NCBI RefSeq assembly: GCF_004341085.1
Contig: NZ_SLXW01000009.1
Span: 20,984-84,983, forward strand
Source of the DNA: Sphingomonas sp. PP-CE-1G-424
GTDB taxonomy: Bacteria; Pseudomonadota; Alphaproteobacteria; Sphingomonadales; Sphingomonadaceae
Reading direction: 5' to 3'
Length of the DNA: 64,000 nucleotides
The notes under the pieces were generated by a model. It searched no databases. It was given only the letters and a program-made list of their open reading frames with translations, and was not told the origin of the DNA. This document shows, piece after piece, positions 50,652 to 58,811 of the stretch. The position numbers were made by a program, and so were the translations under genes. Each line of letters opens with the position of its first letter. Position 1 is the stretch's first letter.

Positions 50652-51284
50652 GACGCTACAAACAGCTCTTGCTTGCCAACAAGGCGTGGTCGGCCGAATT
50701 GACCGACGAGAACCCGGAATTTTTCAGGCGTCAGACCGTTGGTCAGAAACCGGAATTCCTATGGATCGGCTGTTCCGACAGTCGCGTAAGTCCCGAACAG
50801 ATGACGATGACGCAGCCTGGCGGCATATTCATCCACCGCAACATCGCGAACTTGGTCAACGATCATGACCTCAACCTGATGTCGGTACTGCAATATGTGG
50901 TCGATGCTGAGGGTGAGGCATGTCATCGTCTGTGGTCATCACGGCTGCGGCGGGATCAAGGGCACGCTCTACGGCGGTACGGAAGGGCCAGTCGATGAGT
51001 GGCTGGAGACGGCCCGCGATGTCCTGCACGATCACCGGGATGAGATCAATGCGCAGCCCACCGATGAAGCGAAGGTCAATCGGTTCGCCGAGGTTAACGT
51101 CCGCGATCAGTTGGTGCGGCTCGCGCGGACCAAGACAGTGCAGAAAGCGTTTTCAAGTGGGCAGGAGTTGGCACTGCATGGATGGGTTTATGATATGCGC
51201 GACGGACACATAAAACCGCTTATGGAAATCGCGGCAGACATGGTGATCGAAGAGATCGGCCGGCCGGACAAGGTGCTCGTCTAA
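50648..51284 (+). pseudogene. Beta-carbonic anhydrase, frameshifted
   Basis: Codons from ATG 50648 encode the N-terminal half of a beta-class carbonic anhydrase (MRRYKQLLLANKAWSAEL, FLWIGCSDSRVSPEQM, GGIFIHRNIANLVN). The frame breaks at about 50905-50908, where two bases appear to be missing (GATGCTGAG for an expected GATGTGCTGAG-like run), and the rest continues in another frame (VRHVIVCGHHGCGGIKGTL ... LALHGWVYDMRDG ... PLMEIA) to 51284. All zinc ligands (Cys in CSDSR, His and Cys in HHGCGG) are still present. The enzyme would hydrate CO2; in this copy it is most likely lost. Confidence 0.88.
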
Positions 51285-51685
51285 CCATCTGTGTCGCTCT
51301 AGTCGCTCGATTACGCCGCGCCTTTAGACGAAAGGATTGGTGTCTCGAACGGTAATGCCGTGAAATATAAAATCCCGACATATTATTCATTATAAACGGG
51401 ACATATTCGCTTTCACCACCTGACTACCCTTGCCGGGGGAAGCCGGCAGTCAAAACGGTCATTGCAAAGATGAACCAGCGTCCGAGGTTGGGAAGCGAGG
51501 AAAGGGGCGTGAGCGTCCAATTGTGGGTCCTATCAGCCCCGCGCTGCCGGGCAGTTCCGCTCACTTTCGGACGTTCAAACGCGCGGGGTTAAGGCCCAAA
51601 ACCTGTCATTCGCTCAGGCGGCCTGACCTTAAGAGAGGGAGGCACAATTCGCCCTGTTTGCAGGGTTAAGGAGACGCCGATCTTC
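51285..51685. repeat. Intergenic region with repeat B (copy 4)
   Basis: A 401-bp gap downstream of the carbonic anhydrase remnant. Repeat B is visible at about 51435-51530 (GCAAAGATGAACCAGCGTCC ... GGGGCGTGAGCGTCCAATTGTGGGTC). No gene is supported elsewhere in it. Confidence 0.65.
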
Positions 51686-52474
51686 TTACGAGTCTGCGAC
51701 GGCCCAACGCGGCGCTTTACGCGAGATAAACCAGTCTGCGATCGCAGGGCGAATGAAGAAGGCAACTATATCGATAACCGCGTGCGCGATCATGACCCGC
51801 AGCAGCGATCCGTGATGGAGGTAGTAAACCGTCAACAGTGCGCCTCCGGCCGTGGTGGCGAGCACTCCCTTCCAGCCATAATGCGCATGCGCCAGACCGA
51901 AGGCCAAAACCGAGAATGCAAACGAGACAGCGAGCGAGCCCGTGACTTGAAAGAGCAGCAGCGGAAGCGCCAGCCGGAAGAACAGCTCCTCGCCGAAACC
52001 GGCATTGAGGCTGAGCAACAGCGCTAGCATGGCTTCGCGACGGTTGCGGGGAATGAGCGCATGGTCCGGGCTCGCTTGCGGCGAAAGGCTTCTTTTAAGC
52101 CGCCGCCACTGGATGGCGGCCGATAGGACGATACCGAAGAAAAGGCCGATCGCGATCGACAGCCATTTATCGCTGGAGATCTTCTTACCGGAAGCTAGCA
52201 ACCGGCTCGCCGGTGCGAACGCCGAGGGGAATCCGTCAAAGGGCCATAGCGCGTGCGCCAGCCAAAGGCTGACTAAGCTTGCACCTACGAGAACCACGAA
52301 GCTCTCGATCAGCCATCGGCGATAGAGAGTCTGTCGCGCCATCGTGTCGGATTGCGTCTGGAACCGTGCGTACGCGGTAATATCGCGCCGCACCCACCAC
52401 GCCCCCCCGACGAGCGTGACCGCGATCCAAGCCGATGTAAGCAGCATGTTCGTTCCTGCCATGTCAGTTTCCAT
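51686..52474 (-). CDS. CPBP-family intramembrane protease
   Basis: A 262-residue membrane protein with about seven hydrophobic helices. The Abi/CPBP motifs are present: GFGEELFFRLALPLLL (Glu-Glu and Arg), AFGLAHAHYGW (His) and MIAHAVIDIVAFFI (His/Asp). Related to type II CAAX prenyl endopeptidases; bacterial members act in membrane proteolysis or bacteriocin immunity, and the role here is unknown. Start is ATG 52474 or 52462. It is divergent from a small membrane protein gene (48 bp between starts). Confidence 0.88.
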   Translation of the reverse strand: METDMAGTNMLLTSAWIAVTLVGGAWWVRRDITAYARFQTQSDTMARQTLYRRWLIESFVVLVGASLVSLWLAHALWPFDGFPSAFAPASRLLASGKKISSDKWLSIAIGLFFGIVLSAAIQWRRLKRSLSPQASPDHALIPRNRREAMLALLLSLNAGFGEELFFRLALPLLLFQVTGSLAVSFAFSVLAFGLAHAHYGWKGVLATTAGGALLTVYYLHHGSLLRVMIAHAVIDIVAFFIRPAIADWFISRKAPRWAVADS

Positions 52475-52522
52475 ATTGGAAAATGACTGTTGCTTTCCAG
52501 ATTGTCAAATCGTAAGTTGCTG

Positions 52523-53014
52523 ATGAAGAAAACGATCGGACGGCTCGCAGGAGAATGGTACATGGACCAAGTGGAGGGCGCGCGATCGCTAGAGATGATG
52601 CGGACGGCGCGCGAGGCGTTGGCGGAGCGGGCGAAATGGTCCTTCGCCCGCCACGCCGCAGTCGGGCTGCTGCTTGGCGGGCTGATTGCCGGTTATGCAC
52701 TGCCCGGTCCATGGCCTGTGATCGTGGCGGCCGCTTGCATGGCAGCCACCGCGATGGTCGTGGCTCGCGATCGGCGGCGGGACGGGTTCTTCGTCAGCGG
52801 GTATCGGTCCGGGCGCACGCGATGGGTGACGTTTGCGATGCTGCTGGTCGGGATGGCTGCGCTGGTGGGCGCAATCGTCCTGAAGAAACGCTATGGCCTA
52901 ACGTGGGCGCCGGTCGCGATCGGGAGCGGCATAGTGGTGTTCGCTACAATCATTAGCATCGTGTGGGAGCGAGTGTACCGGCAGGAGCTGGATGGAGCGC
53001 CGCATGGGCGTTGA
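52523..53014 (+). CDS. Small membrane protein linked to a winged-helix regulator
   Basis: A 163-residue protein with an N-terminal amphipathic region (about 1-40) and four hydrophobic helices arranged as two pairs (about 44-60, 64-80, 101-120, 130-147). I recognise no named family. ATG 52523 (MKKTIGRL) is chosen; the same frame opens earlier. It overlaps the start of the winged-helix regulator gene by 11 bp, so the two are co-transcribed. Confidence 0.7.
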   Translation: MKKTIGRLAGEWYMDQVEGARSLEMMRTAREALAERAKWSFARHAAVGLLLGGLIAGYALPGPWPVIVAAACMAATAMVVARDRRRDGFFVSGYRSGRTRWVTFAMLLVGMAALVGAIVLKKRYGLTWAPVAIGSGIVVFATIISIVWERVYRQELDGAPHGR

Positions 53015-53309
53015 GTTGCTTGATCCGCTGATCCACCCCCCGGCGCGGCTGCAACTCATGGCGCTGTTGGCCGATGTGACCGAGATGGAGTTCGGGATTG
53101 CCCGCGACGTCCTTGGTGTCAGCGACTCGGTGCTGTCCAAGCACCTCGCCCAACTCGGCGATGCCGGGTACATCGAGTTGCGAAAGGCGACGGTGAACAC
53201 CCGGCAACGAACCTGGATCGTCGCCACCACGGCGGGGCGAAAGGCTTTCAAGGGCCATGTCGCCGCGTTGCAGGCACTTGCGTCCGGACGGGCGCCTTAC
53301 GGTGCTTGA
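53004..53309 (+). CDS. Winged-helix transcriptional regulator
   Basis: A 101-residue ArsR/MarR-like protein (MGVELLDPLIHPPARLQLMALLADVTEMEFGIARDVLGVSDSVLSKHLAQLGDAGYIELRKATVN...WIVATTAGRKAFKGHV). The winged-helix motif SDSVLSKHLAQLGDAGYI is unambiguous. This short type (HTH_27-like) is usually an autoregulator of the adjacent membrane gene. ATG 53004 is preferred; ATG 52992 is in frame. Overlap with the upstream gene supports a two-gene operon. Confidence 0.85.
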   Translation: MGVELLDPLIHPPARLQLMALLADVTEMEFGIARDVLGVSDSVLSKHLAQLGDAGYIELRKATVNTRQRTWIVATTAGRKAFKGHVAALQALASGRAPYGA

Positions 53310-53754
53310 CCGGAAGCGCAAGGCGTCAGGCCGGGGTTGCGCGACTGGTGTAGGAATGGCTTGATCGTCGGGTCAACGCTAGAAAGCCGCCGTGCCGCTA
53401 ACCTTCTCCGTGACGACATTCACGAGCGGATAGCCGGGCTTGAAAATCGTTGACTCGCAAAGATGAAACCGCGTCCGAAGTTGGGAAGCGAGGGAAGGGG
53501 CGTGAACGTCCGGTTCTGGGTCCCGTGCGCCCCTCCCAAACCACGCTTCCTGGGAACGCTGAACATTCCCATAACTCCGTCCTCTTTCCGTAATTTCGGA
53601 AAGCGCGATCGGGAACGGATTTGAAAAAGCAGGTCTCAAGGTCTTCATCGATGTAATTGCCGCGGACGCATTCGCAATACGGGTTCGTTTTCGGGAAAGG
53701 AGCGACATTCATGGCACCACTCGGCCTGCACACGCCGACGTTGCCTGAAGAGTG
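53310..53754. repeat. Intergenic region with repeat B (copy 5) and repeat A fragment
   Basis: A 445-bp gap. Repeat B is at about 53409-53522 (GCGGATAGCCGGGCTTGAAA ... CGTGAACGTCCGGTTCTGGGTC) and a diverged repeat A fragment is at about 53576-53640 (GAAAGCGCGATCGGGAACGG). No gene is supported. Confidence 0.65.
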
Positions 53755-54828
53755 CTACCGCCTAGCGGCCTTCAGCGTGTTGACTCTGATCCGGTTCAGC
53801 ACTTCGAGCTGTGCCGTAATCATGGTCGGATTGGGGGCGTGCCCTGTACGGGGAAGTTGGATGAATTGCTTCCGTGGTGCCGAGATCGTGTTGAAATAGG
53901 CGCGGCTCACGGCGATCGGCGTAACCAGATCCTGTTCGCCCTGGAGCATATAGACCGGCATTGCGAAGCGCGTGCCGAGCTTGGGCAGATTAATCTTCGG
54001 CCCCATGCCGTCGCCCTTCATGCCGACGAACTGCAGGAACGAATAATCCTCGCCTGCCTCGTAAGCCTGACGATAAGCGGGTGCGTCGTAGCCGGGTGCG
54101 ACGGAAAACCAGCCCTCCGGGGCCGGCTCGGTCATCTTCGCCTCAAACTTGCGCGTGATACGTCTTAATACTCCAAACGCACGCGGGTCAGTCCAGGGCG
54201 GTGGCCCTATTTTTTCCAATCCGGCGAGGACATTCGTGTCGGCATCCCTTCGAGCCAACGCAAGCGCAAGCCGGTAGCTGGCACTTAGGTCGGCCTGATA
54301 GTTGACGAGTTGAGCCGTGCCGACATAGGCGTCGAACAGGTCGGGCGCGGCAAGGGCCATGCTCGTCGCCAGCGCCGATCCCCATGACCGGCCCATAATG
54401 ATCACCCGGCGCTTGCCGAAGCGGGCGGCGGCGTAGCGGGCCACCTCGATACCATCGCGCGTCAGGCCTTCCAGGGTGAGGGCTTCGTCTTCTCCCGGCT
54501 TGCTGGCCGCATAGGTCTTGCCCGAACCTCGCTGGTCCCACTGGACCACGGTGAAGTTCTTCGTCCACGAACCGAACAGATTGCGTGCGAAGGGGGTATT
54601 CGAATTGCCCGGACCGCCATGAACGATCAGGACGACCGGATTACTGCGATTTCGTCCCTCAGCCGTAACCCATTGCGCGATCCCGCCGATCCGAACCAAG
54701 CCGGCTTCATCGACGGAATGCCCCGACACTGCGCAGGCAGGGGCCGGCTCCGCGCAGGCAGGAATTGCCGCAACCGTTATCGACGCGATCAAGAGACGGC
54801 ATGCAATGCAGACGCCGAGGTGCTTCAT
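53755..54828 (-). CDS. Alpha/beta hydrolase, proline-iminopeptidase-like (S33)
   Basis: A 357-residue secreted hydrolase. A signal peptide (about 1-25, ACA) is followed by a single alpha/beta fold with oxyanion HGGPGNSNTPFAR (about 71-83), QWDQRGSGKTYA and a catalytic elbow GRSWGSALA (Ser about 153). The acid lies in QGEQDLVTP and the His in LPRTGHAPNP. It is like proline iminopeptidase/S33 enzymes, which release N-terminal Pro from peptides, but related esterases exist. It carries a signal peptide, so it acts outside the cytoplasm. Confidence 0.88.
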   Translation of the reverse strand: MKHLGVCIACRLLIASITVAAIPACAEPAPACAVSGHSVDEAGLVRIGGIAQWVTAEGRNRSNPVVLIVHGGPGNSNTPFARNLFGSWTKNFTVVQWDQRGSGKTYAASKPGEDEALTLEGLTRDGIEVARYAAARFGKRRVIIMGRSWGSALATSMALAAPDLFDAYVGTAQLVNYQADLSASYRLALALARRDADTNVLAGLEKIGPPPWTDPRAFGVLRRITRKFEAKMTEPAPEGWFSVAPGYDAPAYRQAYEAGEDYSFLQFVGMKGDGMGPKINLPKLGTRFAMPVYMLQGEQDLVTPIAVSRAYFNTISAPRKQFIQLPRTGHAPNPTMITAQLEVLNRIRVNTLKAARR

Positions 54829-54996
54829 CTATCGTTCCCCTGTGTGAACGAGCACTTACGGTCGTATCCGTCGCTTATGCCGCACTGCCGGCATAGTTCG
54901 TCGAATGAAAATTGCCAGACTGGGGCATTCTTCCGGCTCACGCCAAAATTTCTCTTTTCACCATCGTTTTCCAGATAGCCGATCGCCCCATACGCT

Positions 54997-55809
54997 CTAC
55001 GCGACACAGCCATCAGTGTCCCTGATCCATCCAGCCGCCTTGAGGCGCGTCACAGCCGATCGCGCGACAGGTGCGACCATGCCGTTGGACAGCCGCAGAC
55101 GCATCGAGCGGGCGTCTCCTTCAACGGCTGCAACCGCATGCGCCGCAACCCACCACGAGCGATGCGTGCGTAACCCATCTGCCTCGACCGCCTCGATCGC
55201 ACGGCTGAGAGGCATAAGGATCAGCTCGGAACCGGCGGGGCGATGCACGCGGACGTAATGATCCTCCATTTGCAATGCCAGCACCTCCCCGCCCAGCGGC
55301 GTGGCGATCGGATCGACCGGGGGCGGCGAGACAGGATCGTCATGTGATACAGGCGCGGAGCGACGCAGGACGAAGCCGACACCTGCCATCGCAATCACCC
55401 CGATCGTCGCCGTCTGCGCGAACCAGCGCGGGAGTGAGAGGTCGAGCCGCGCCAGCTCGGGCCATAGCCAGAACGCTGCCACACGCGTTGCCAAGGCTTC
55501 GGGTATGCTGGCGAGCAATGTCGCCCCGATCAGGGCGAGCCACCAGGTTCGCGAACCGATGGTGGTCCATATGCCGACGATCCTGAATGCCGCGCCGTAG
55601 AGCCCAAGTCCAAGCAACATTGCGCCGATCCAGTAGGCGAGCAGCCGGACCGGGCCACCGTTCAAATAGCTGCCGAACGGTCCAAGGATCGCCAAGAGAG
55701 CGCCGATGGCGACAGCTAAGCCAGCCCAGCGGATGACGGGCGTCGCCATTCGGCTGCGATCAAGAACGAGGGAAGGCGGGTGGGTCACTCTACCTTCTAC
55801 CGCGATCAC
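54997..55809 (-). CDS. Membrane-bound LytTR-type regulator
   Basis: A 270-residue protein with about four N-terminal membrane helices (about 27-45, 56-78, 85-110, 132-150) and a C-terminal LytTR DNA-binding domain (about 180-262: EVLALQMEDHYVRVHRPAGSELILMPLSRAIEAVEADGLRTHRSWWVA). LytTR proteins bind direct repeats spaced about 20 bp. The start is GTG 55809; ATG 55749 (MATPVIRW) is a second option. It is divergent from a hydrolase gene, with two matching direct repeats between them. Confidence 0.86.
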   Translation of the reverse strand: MIAVEGRVTHPPSLVLDRSRMATPVIRWAGLAVAIGALLAILGPFGSYLNGGPVRLLAYWIGAMLLGLGLYGAAFRIVGIWTTIGSRTWWLALIGATLLASIPEALATRVAAFWLWPELARLDLSLPRWFAQTATIGVIAMAGVGFVLRRSAPVSHDDPVSPPPVDPIATPLGGEVLALQMEDHYVRVHRPAGSELILMPLSRAIEAVEADGLRTHRSWWVAAHAVAAVEGDARSMRLRLSNGMVAPVARSAVTRLKAAGWIRDTDGCVA

Positions 55810-55822
55810 GTTAGCGAACGAA

Positions 55823-55853
55823 ACCCGTTTGCCGACTGACGTACCCGTTCGCC
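55823..55853. promoter_or_regulatory. Candidate LytTR direct-repeat operator
   Basis: ACCCGTTTGCC (55823-55833) and ACCCGTTCGCC (55843-55853) repeat with a 20-bp phase, exactly two helical turns. LytTR-family proteins typically contact two about 9-bp direct repeats one or two turns apart, and the cognate regulator gene starts 14 bp away. The site could control both divergent genes. Confidence 0.5.
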
Positions 55854-55925
55854 CACTCGCGAATAGACAGCTTCCGCAAGAGTTTGTGCCGCGTCATCGA
55901 GGCGCACGCCATTACGGAGTTCATT

Positions 55926-57548
55926 ATGTCATTGCGCCTCGCCATTGCCGCACTGTTCCTCGCCGCTACCACTCCTGCGGCCGAAGCCCAGTCCGTGCAG
56001 GTCGGCTTTGAGCGCCAGGTTACAGCGGAGGGCATCGAAGTGGGTATCTGGTATCCGGCGACTGGCACGCCTGTTCACCAGCGGCTCGGCCTCTACGCCC
56101 AAGATGTGGTGCCCGATGCGCTTGTGCCGGGTGGCAAGCACCCCCTGGTCGTCATCTCACATGGCACCGGAGGCGATTTCGCCGGTCATGTTGATACCGC
56201 CGTAGCGCTCGCTCGCGCTGACTTCATCGTCGCCGCGCTCACCCACCCCGGCGACAACTGGCGCGACAACAGCCGAGCGACGCGGATAGAGGGGCGTCCG
56301 ATCGCGCTAAGTGCCGCCATCTCGTACATGTTGCAGGCTTGGCCGGGGGGCGCTGCCATCGATCCCGACCGCATAGGAGCCTTCGGTTTTTCAGCAGGTG
56401 GATTCACGGTTCTGGCGGCTGCCGGAGGGAAGCCGGACATGACCCGCTTTGCCGATCACTGCGCGAAGCATCCCGCCTTCTTCGTATGTACGCTCCTCAG
56501 GTCGCAGCCTCGAACGCTGTCGACCGCGTGGCCGCCGATGACGGACCCGCGCATCAAGGCGATCGTCGTCGCCGCACCGGCAATAGGCTTTACTTTCGAC
56601 CGTGCGGGACTGGAAAAGGTCCGCATCCCCGTGCAACTTTGGCGTGCCGATAACGATCAGATTTTGCCGGCTCCCTTCTATGCGGATGCGGTTCGCGCAG
56701 CACTACCGATCAGGCCTGATTTCCATGCCGTTTCCGGCGCGGGGCATTTCGACTTCCTTGCCCCGTGTGCCGAACCCGCGACGATGCCGCAGCTATGCGG
56801 CAGTGCGCCGGATTTCGACCGCACGATGTTTCATGCCCGCTTCGACACGGAGGTGGTACGGTTCTTCGCGCAGAAACTGAACCGGCCGGGCTTGGCGGCG
56901 ACACTCGATGGTACGCGGTTTAGGCCCTATGCAGCCTGTTACGCCATCGTAGGATCATCGGCCGAAGGCTCCCCCGTGATCGGTTCGACGTGGCAATCTG
57001 TTCGCACGGACAAGCTGGAAGGCCGGCCGATCTGGCGGATCGTGGTACATCAGCGTCTCGCCAATGGCCGGTTCGATATGCGCGACGCTTTCGCGCTTGA
57101 TGCGCGCACCTTGCGACCGATCAGCCTGACGACGACGCGCGACGGCAAACCCCACGCCGAACTGTCCTACGGCTCCGATCGTGTCACGGGGTACAAGTCA
57201 GATCGGCAACGCAACCGCGTGGCGGTCGATCAGGCTTTCACGAGTCCCGTTTGGGACGGCAACCTTTTCGGCCCGACCTTCGCCGCGATGCCGCTGGCTA
57301 TTGGGAAGAGCTTTACACTGCCCTTCTATCAGTATGACCGTGGCCTAGGTGCATTCACGGTCGCCGTTACGGGAACCGAAGTGGTGAAGACGCCGACAGG
57401 ACGGGTGGAGGCTTGGGTGATCGACGCAGGGTCAAGCGTGGATCGGCGCCTGAAATATTTGATCGCCAAGCAGGATGGAAGGGAGATCGGCTATAGCTCA
57501 CCACAGGGTGGGCAACGGTTAGGGGGGGAGTGCGCGGGCCTAGAATAA
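55926..57548 (+). CDS. Secreted alpha/beta hydrolase with extra C-terminal domain
   Basis: A 540-residue exported enzyme. A signal peptide (MSLRLAIAALFLAATTPAAEAQ) precedes a dienelactone-hydrolase/PAF-acetylhydrolase-like domain (about 25-320: HPLVVISHGTGGDFAGH, GAFGFSAGGFTVL with nucleophile Ser about 158, LWRADNDQI with the acid, and a His in SGAGHFDFLAP). The C-terminal 200 residues are a beta-rich DUF3108-like domain (FRPYAACYAIVGS...; RPIWRIVVHQRL; TFTLP-like). ATG 55926 is chosen because the signal peptide starts there. Likely esterase activity; the substrate is unknown. Confidence 0.82.
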   Translation: MSLRLAIAALFLAATTPAAEAQSVQVGFERQVTAEGIEVGIWYPATGTPVHQRLGLYAQDVVPDALVPGGKHPLVVISHGTGGDFAGHVDTAVALARADFIVAALTHPGDNWRDNSRATRIEGRPIALSAAISYMLQAWPGGAAIDPDRIGAFGFSAGGFTVLAAAGGKPDMTRFADHCAKHPAFFVCTLLRSQPRTLSTAWPPMTDPRIKAIVVAAPAIGFTFDRAGLEKVRIPVQLWRADNDQILPAPFYADAVRAALPIRPDFHAVSGAGHFDFLAPCAEPATMPQLCGSAPDFDRTMFHARFDTEVVRFFAQKLNRPGLAATLDGTRFRPYAACYAIVGSSAEGSPVIGSTWQSVRTDKLEGRPIWRIVVHQRLANGRFDMRDAFALDARTLRPISLTTTRDGKPHAELSYGSDRVTGYKSDRQRNRVAVDQAFTSPVWDGNLFGPTFAAMPLAIGKSFTLPFYQYDRGLGAFTVAVTGTEVVKTPTGRVEAWVIDAGSSVDRRLKYLIAKQDGREIGYSSPQGGQRLGGECAGLE

Positions 57549-57961
57549 CCTTTCCGTCCCTGCGGCACAGGGTTTTGAGAACGCCAGCGGTTCTCGAAAT
57601 TCGATACCTTTTGAGAAAGTCCCGGGGGGCAGAGGGAGGGGCTCGCCGTCCCAACCTCACTCTGATCGTGGACATGAACAAGCGGCCGGAGTTGGGGGCT
57701 GAACCGATGCTCTGAGCGTCCGCTTGTGGGTCCGATCGCGGGAAAGCGCGCGGCAAGTCTCGACCAAACCCAGCCGTTCACAGGCACCGCCGCGAATATC
57801 CAGCTCTGACGAGACGCTTCGTGATTGATGGGTACATTGCGTGATTCTCGGCCCAGGCGGCGCGGATGCCCTACATTCAATATGGATGCAAAAACGATCT
57901 CGGACCCGCATCTTCTTATCAATTTGATCGTGGCTACAGCGCTACCAACCCGGCGCGAACG
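57549..57961. repeat. Intergenic region with repeat C (copy 2)
   Basis: A 413-bp gap. Repeat C spans about 57591-57735 (TTCTCGAAATTCGATACC ... GACATGAACAAGCGGCCGGAG ... GATGCTCTGAGCGTCCGC), the counterpart of 28621-28755. The remainder precedes a small ORF and shows nothing else. Confidence 0.65.
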
Positions 57962-58141
57962 ATGGAACCTGCTGTGTCCCACAACATCAATTACGAGCTC
58001 CTGACAGAGATTGAGCTAGCTGTCGCAGCGCGCGCCAAAACCGCTGGCGAGCGGCGAAGCCATTTAGATCAAGCGGCAGTCTATGCGACGCTAGGAGAAA
58101 AGTACCGTGCCGAAGGCGCGCTCTTGGTTCTGGCCGAATAG
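57962..58141 (+). CDS. Small hypothetical protein
   Basis: ATG 57962 encodes 59 residues (MEPAVSHNINYELLTEIELA ... RRSHLDQAAVYATLGEKYRAE). It is predicted as two helices with a conserved-looking HLDQAAVYATLGEKY stretch, which is reminiscent of small sphingomonad helical proteins. No family name known to me; single gene, function unknown. Confidence 0.5.
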   Translation: MEPAVSHNINYELLTEIELAVAARAKTAGERRSHLDQAAVYATLGEKYRAEGALLVLAE

Positions 58142-58314
58142 GCGTTCACGCGGCCGAGGTAGCCGAAAACGTCGCTTGTTCGGGTAGCGTGGAACTATTC
58201 CGGCAGCATCTTTGCTGCCGTCAAAGGTCATAGGCTCCGCATCACGGCACCCTTTGGATTGTAACTGGCCCACACACTGCTGACAAAAGTTGCGTGCGGG
58301 GCTAATAGGCAAGG

Positions 58315-58476
58315 ATGAAATGCGACCATGCGCTGATTGTCGCGCGTCGTTTCGAACCCGGCCGCGTCAATTGCTGGGATATATACTCCGATCAGCATTG
58401 CCGCTGGCTGGATGTGATTTTTGCTTCCAAGCGCGACGCCGAAGGGGCGCGCTTGGTACTGGTGGGCGTGCATTGA
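58315..58476 (+). CDS. Possible small protein
   Basis: ATG 58315 to TGA 58474-58476 encodes 53 residues (MKCDHALIVARRFEPGRVNC ... ASKRDAEGARLVLVGVH). Composition and codon use look normal, but the ribosome-binding site is weak (AAGG immediately before ATG) and no family is recognisable. Confidence 0.3.
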   Translation: MKCDHALIVARRFEPGRVNCWDIYSDQHCRWLDVIFASKRDAEGARLVLVGVH

Positions 58477-58811
58477 ACTAACACCTGTCATTCTGACGAC
58501 ATCAAAGGCAACGACGGGAAGCGCGTGAATTAAGAGATTTTGTCAGATGTTTTAGCGCTAGTTCGCTCGTCGCCGATCGAATAGTCGATTGCGTTTCGAC
58601 GGGGCGGCCCCCGACCGCCGATGACATCGATAACGTCGCTGCTCGGATGTGGCGTGAAGGGGCTCGCAATCGATCGGCGTTTCCCTAGGGCGAACTCTCC
58701 CCGTCGGCTCCCGACCGCATCGTTAGCAATGCGATCCGCGGTCCTCACGCTACAAGGCAGCGGTCTACTGAGCCGCGTCGGTCCGATGCTCCGGGGCAAC
58801 CGCACGTAGGA
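58477..58811. other. Spacer before the chemotaxis receptor gene 3' end
   Basis: 335 bases with no convincing gene or repeat on either strand. Confidence 0.4.
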
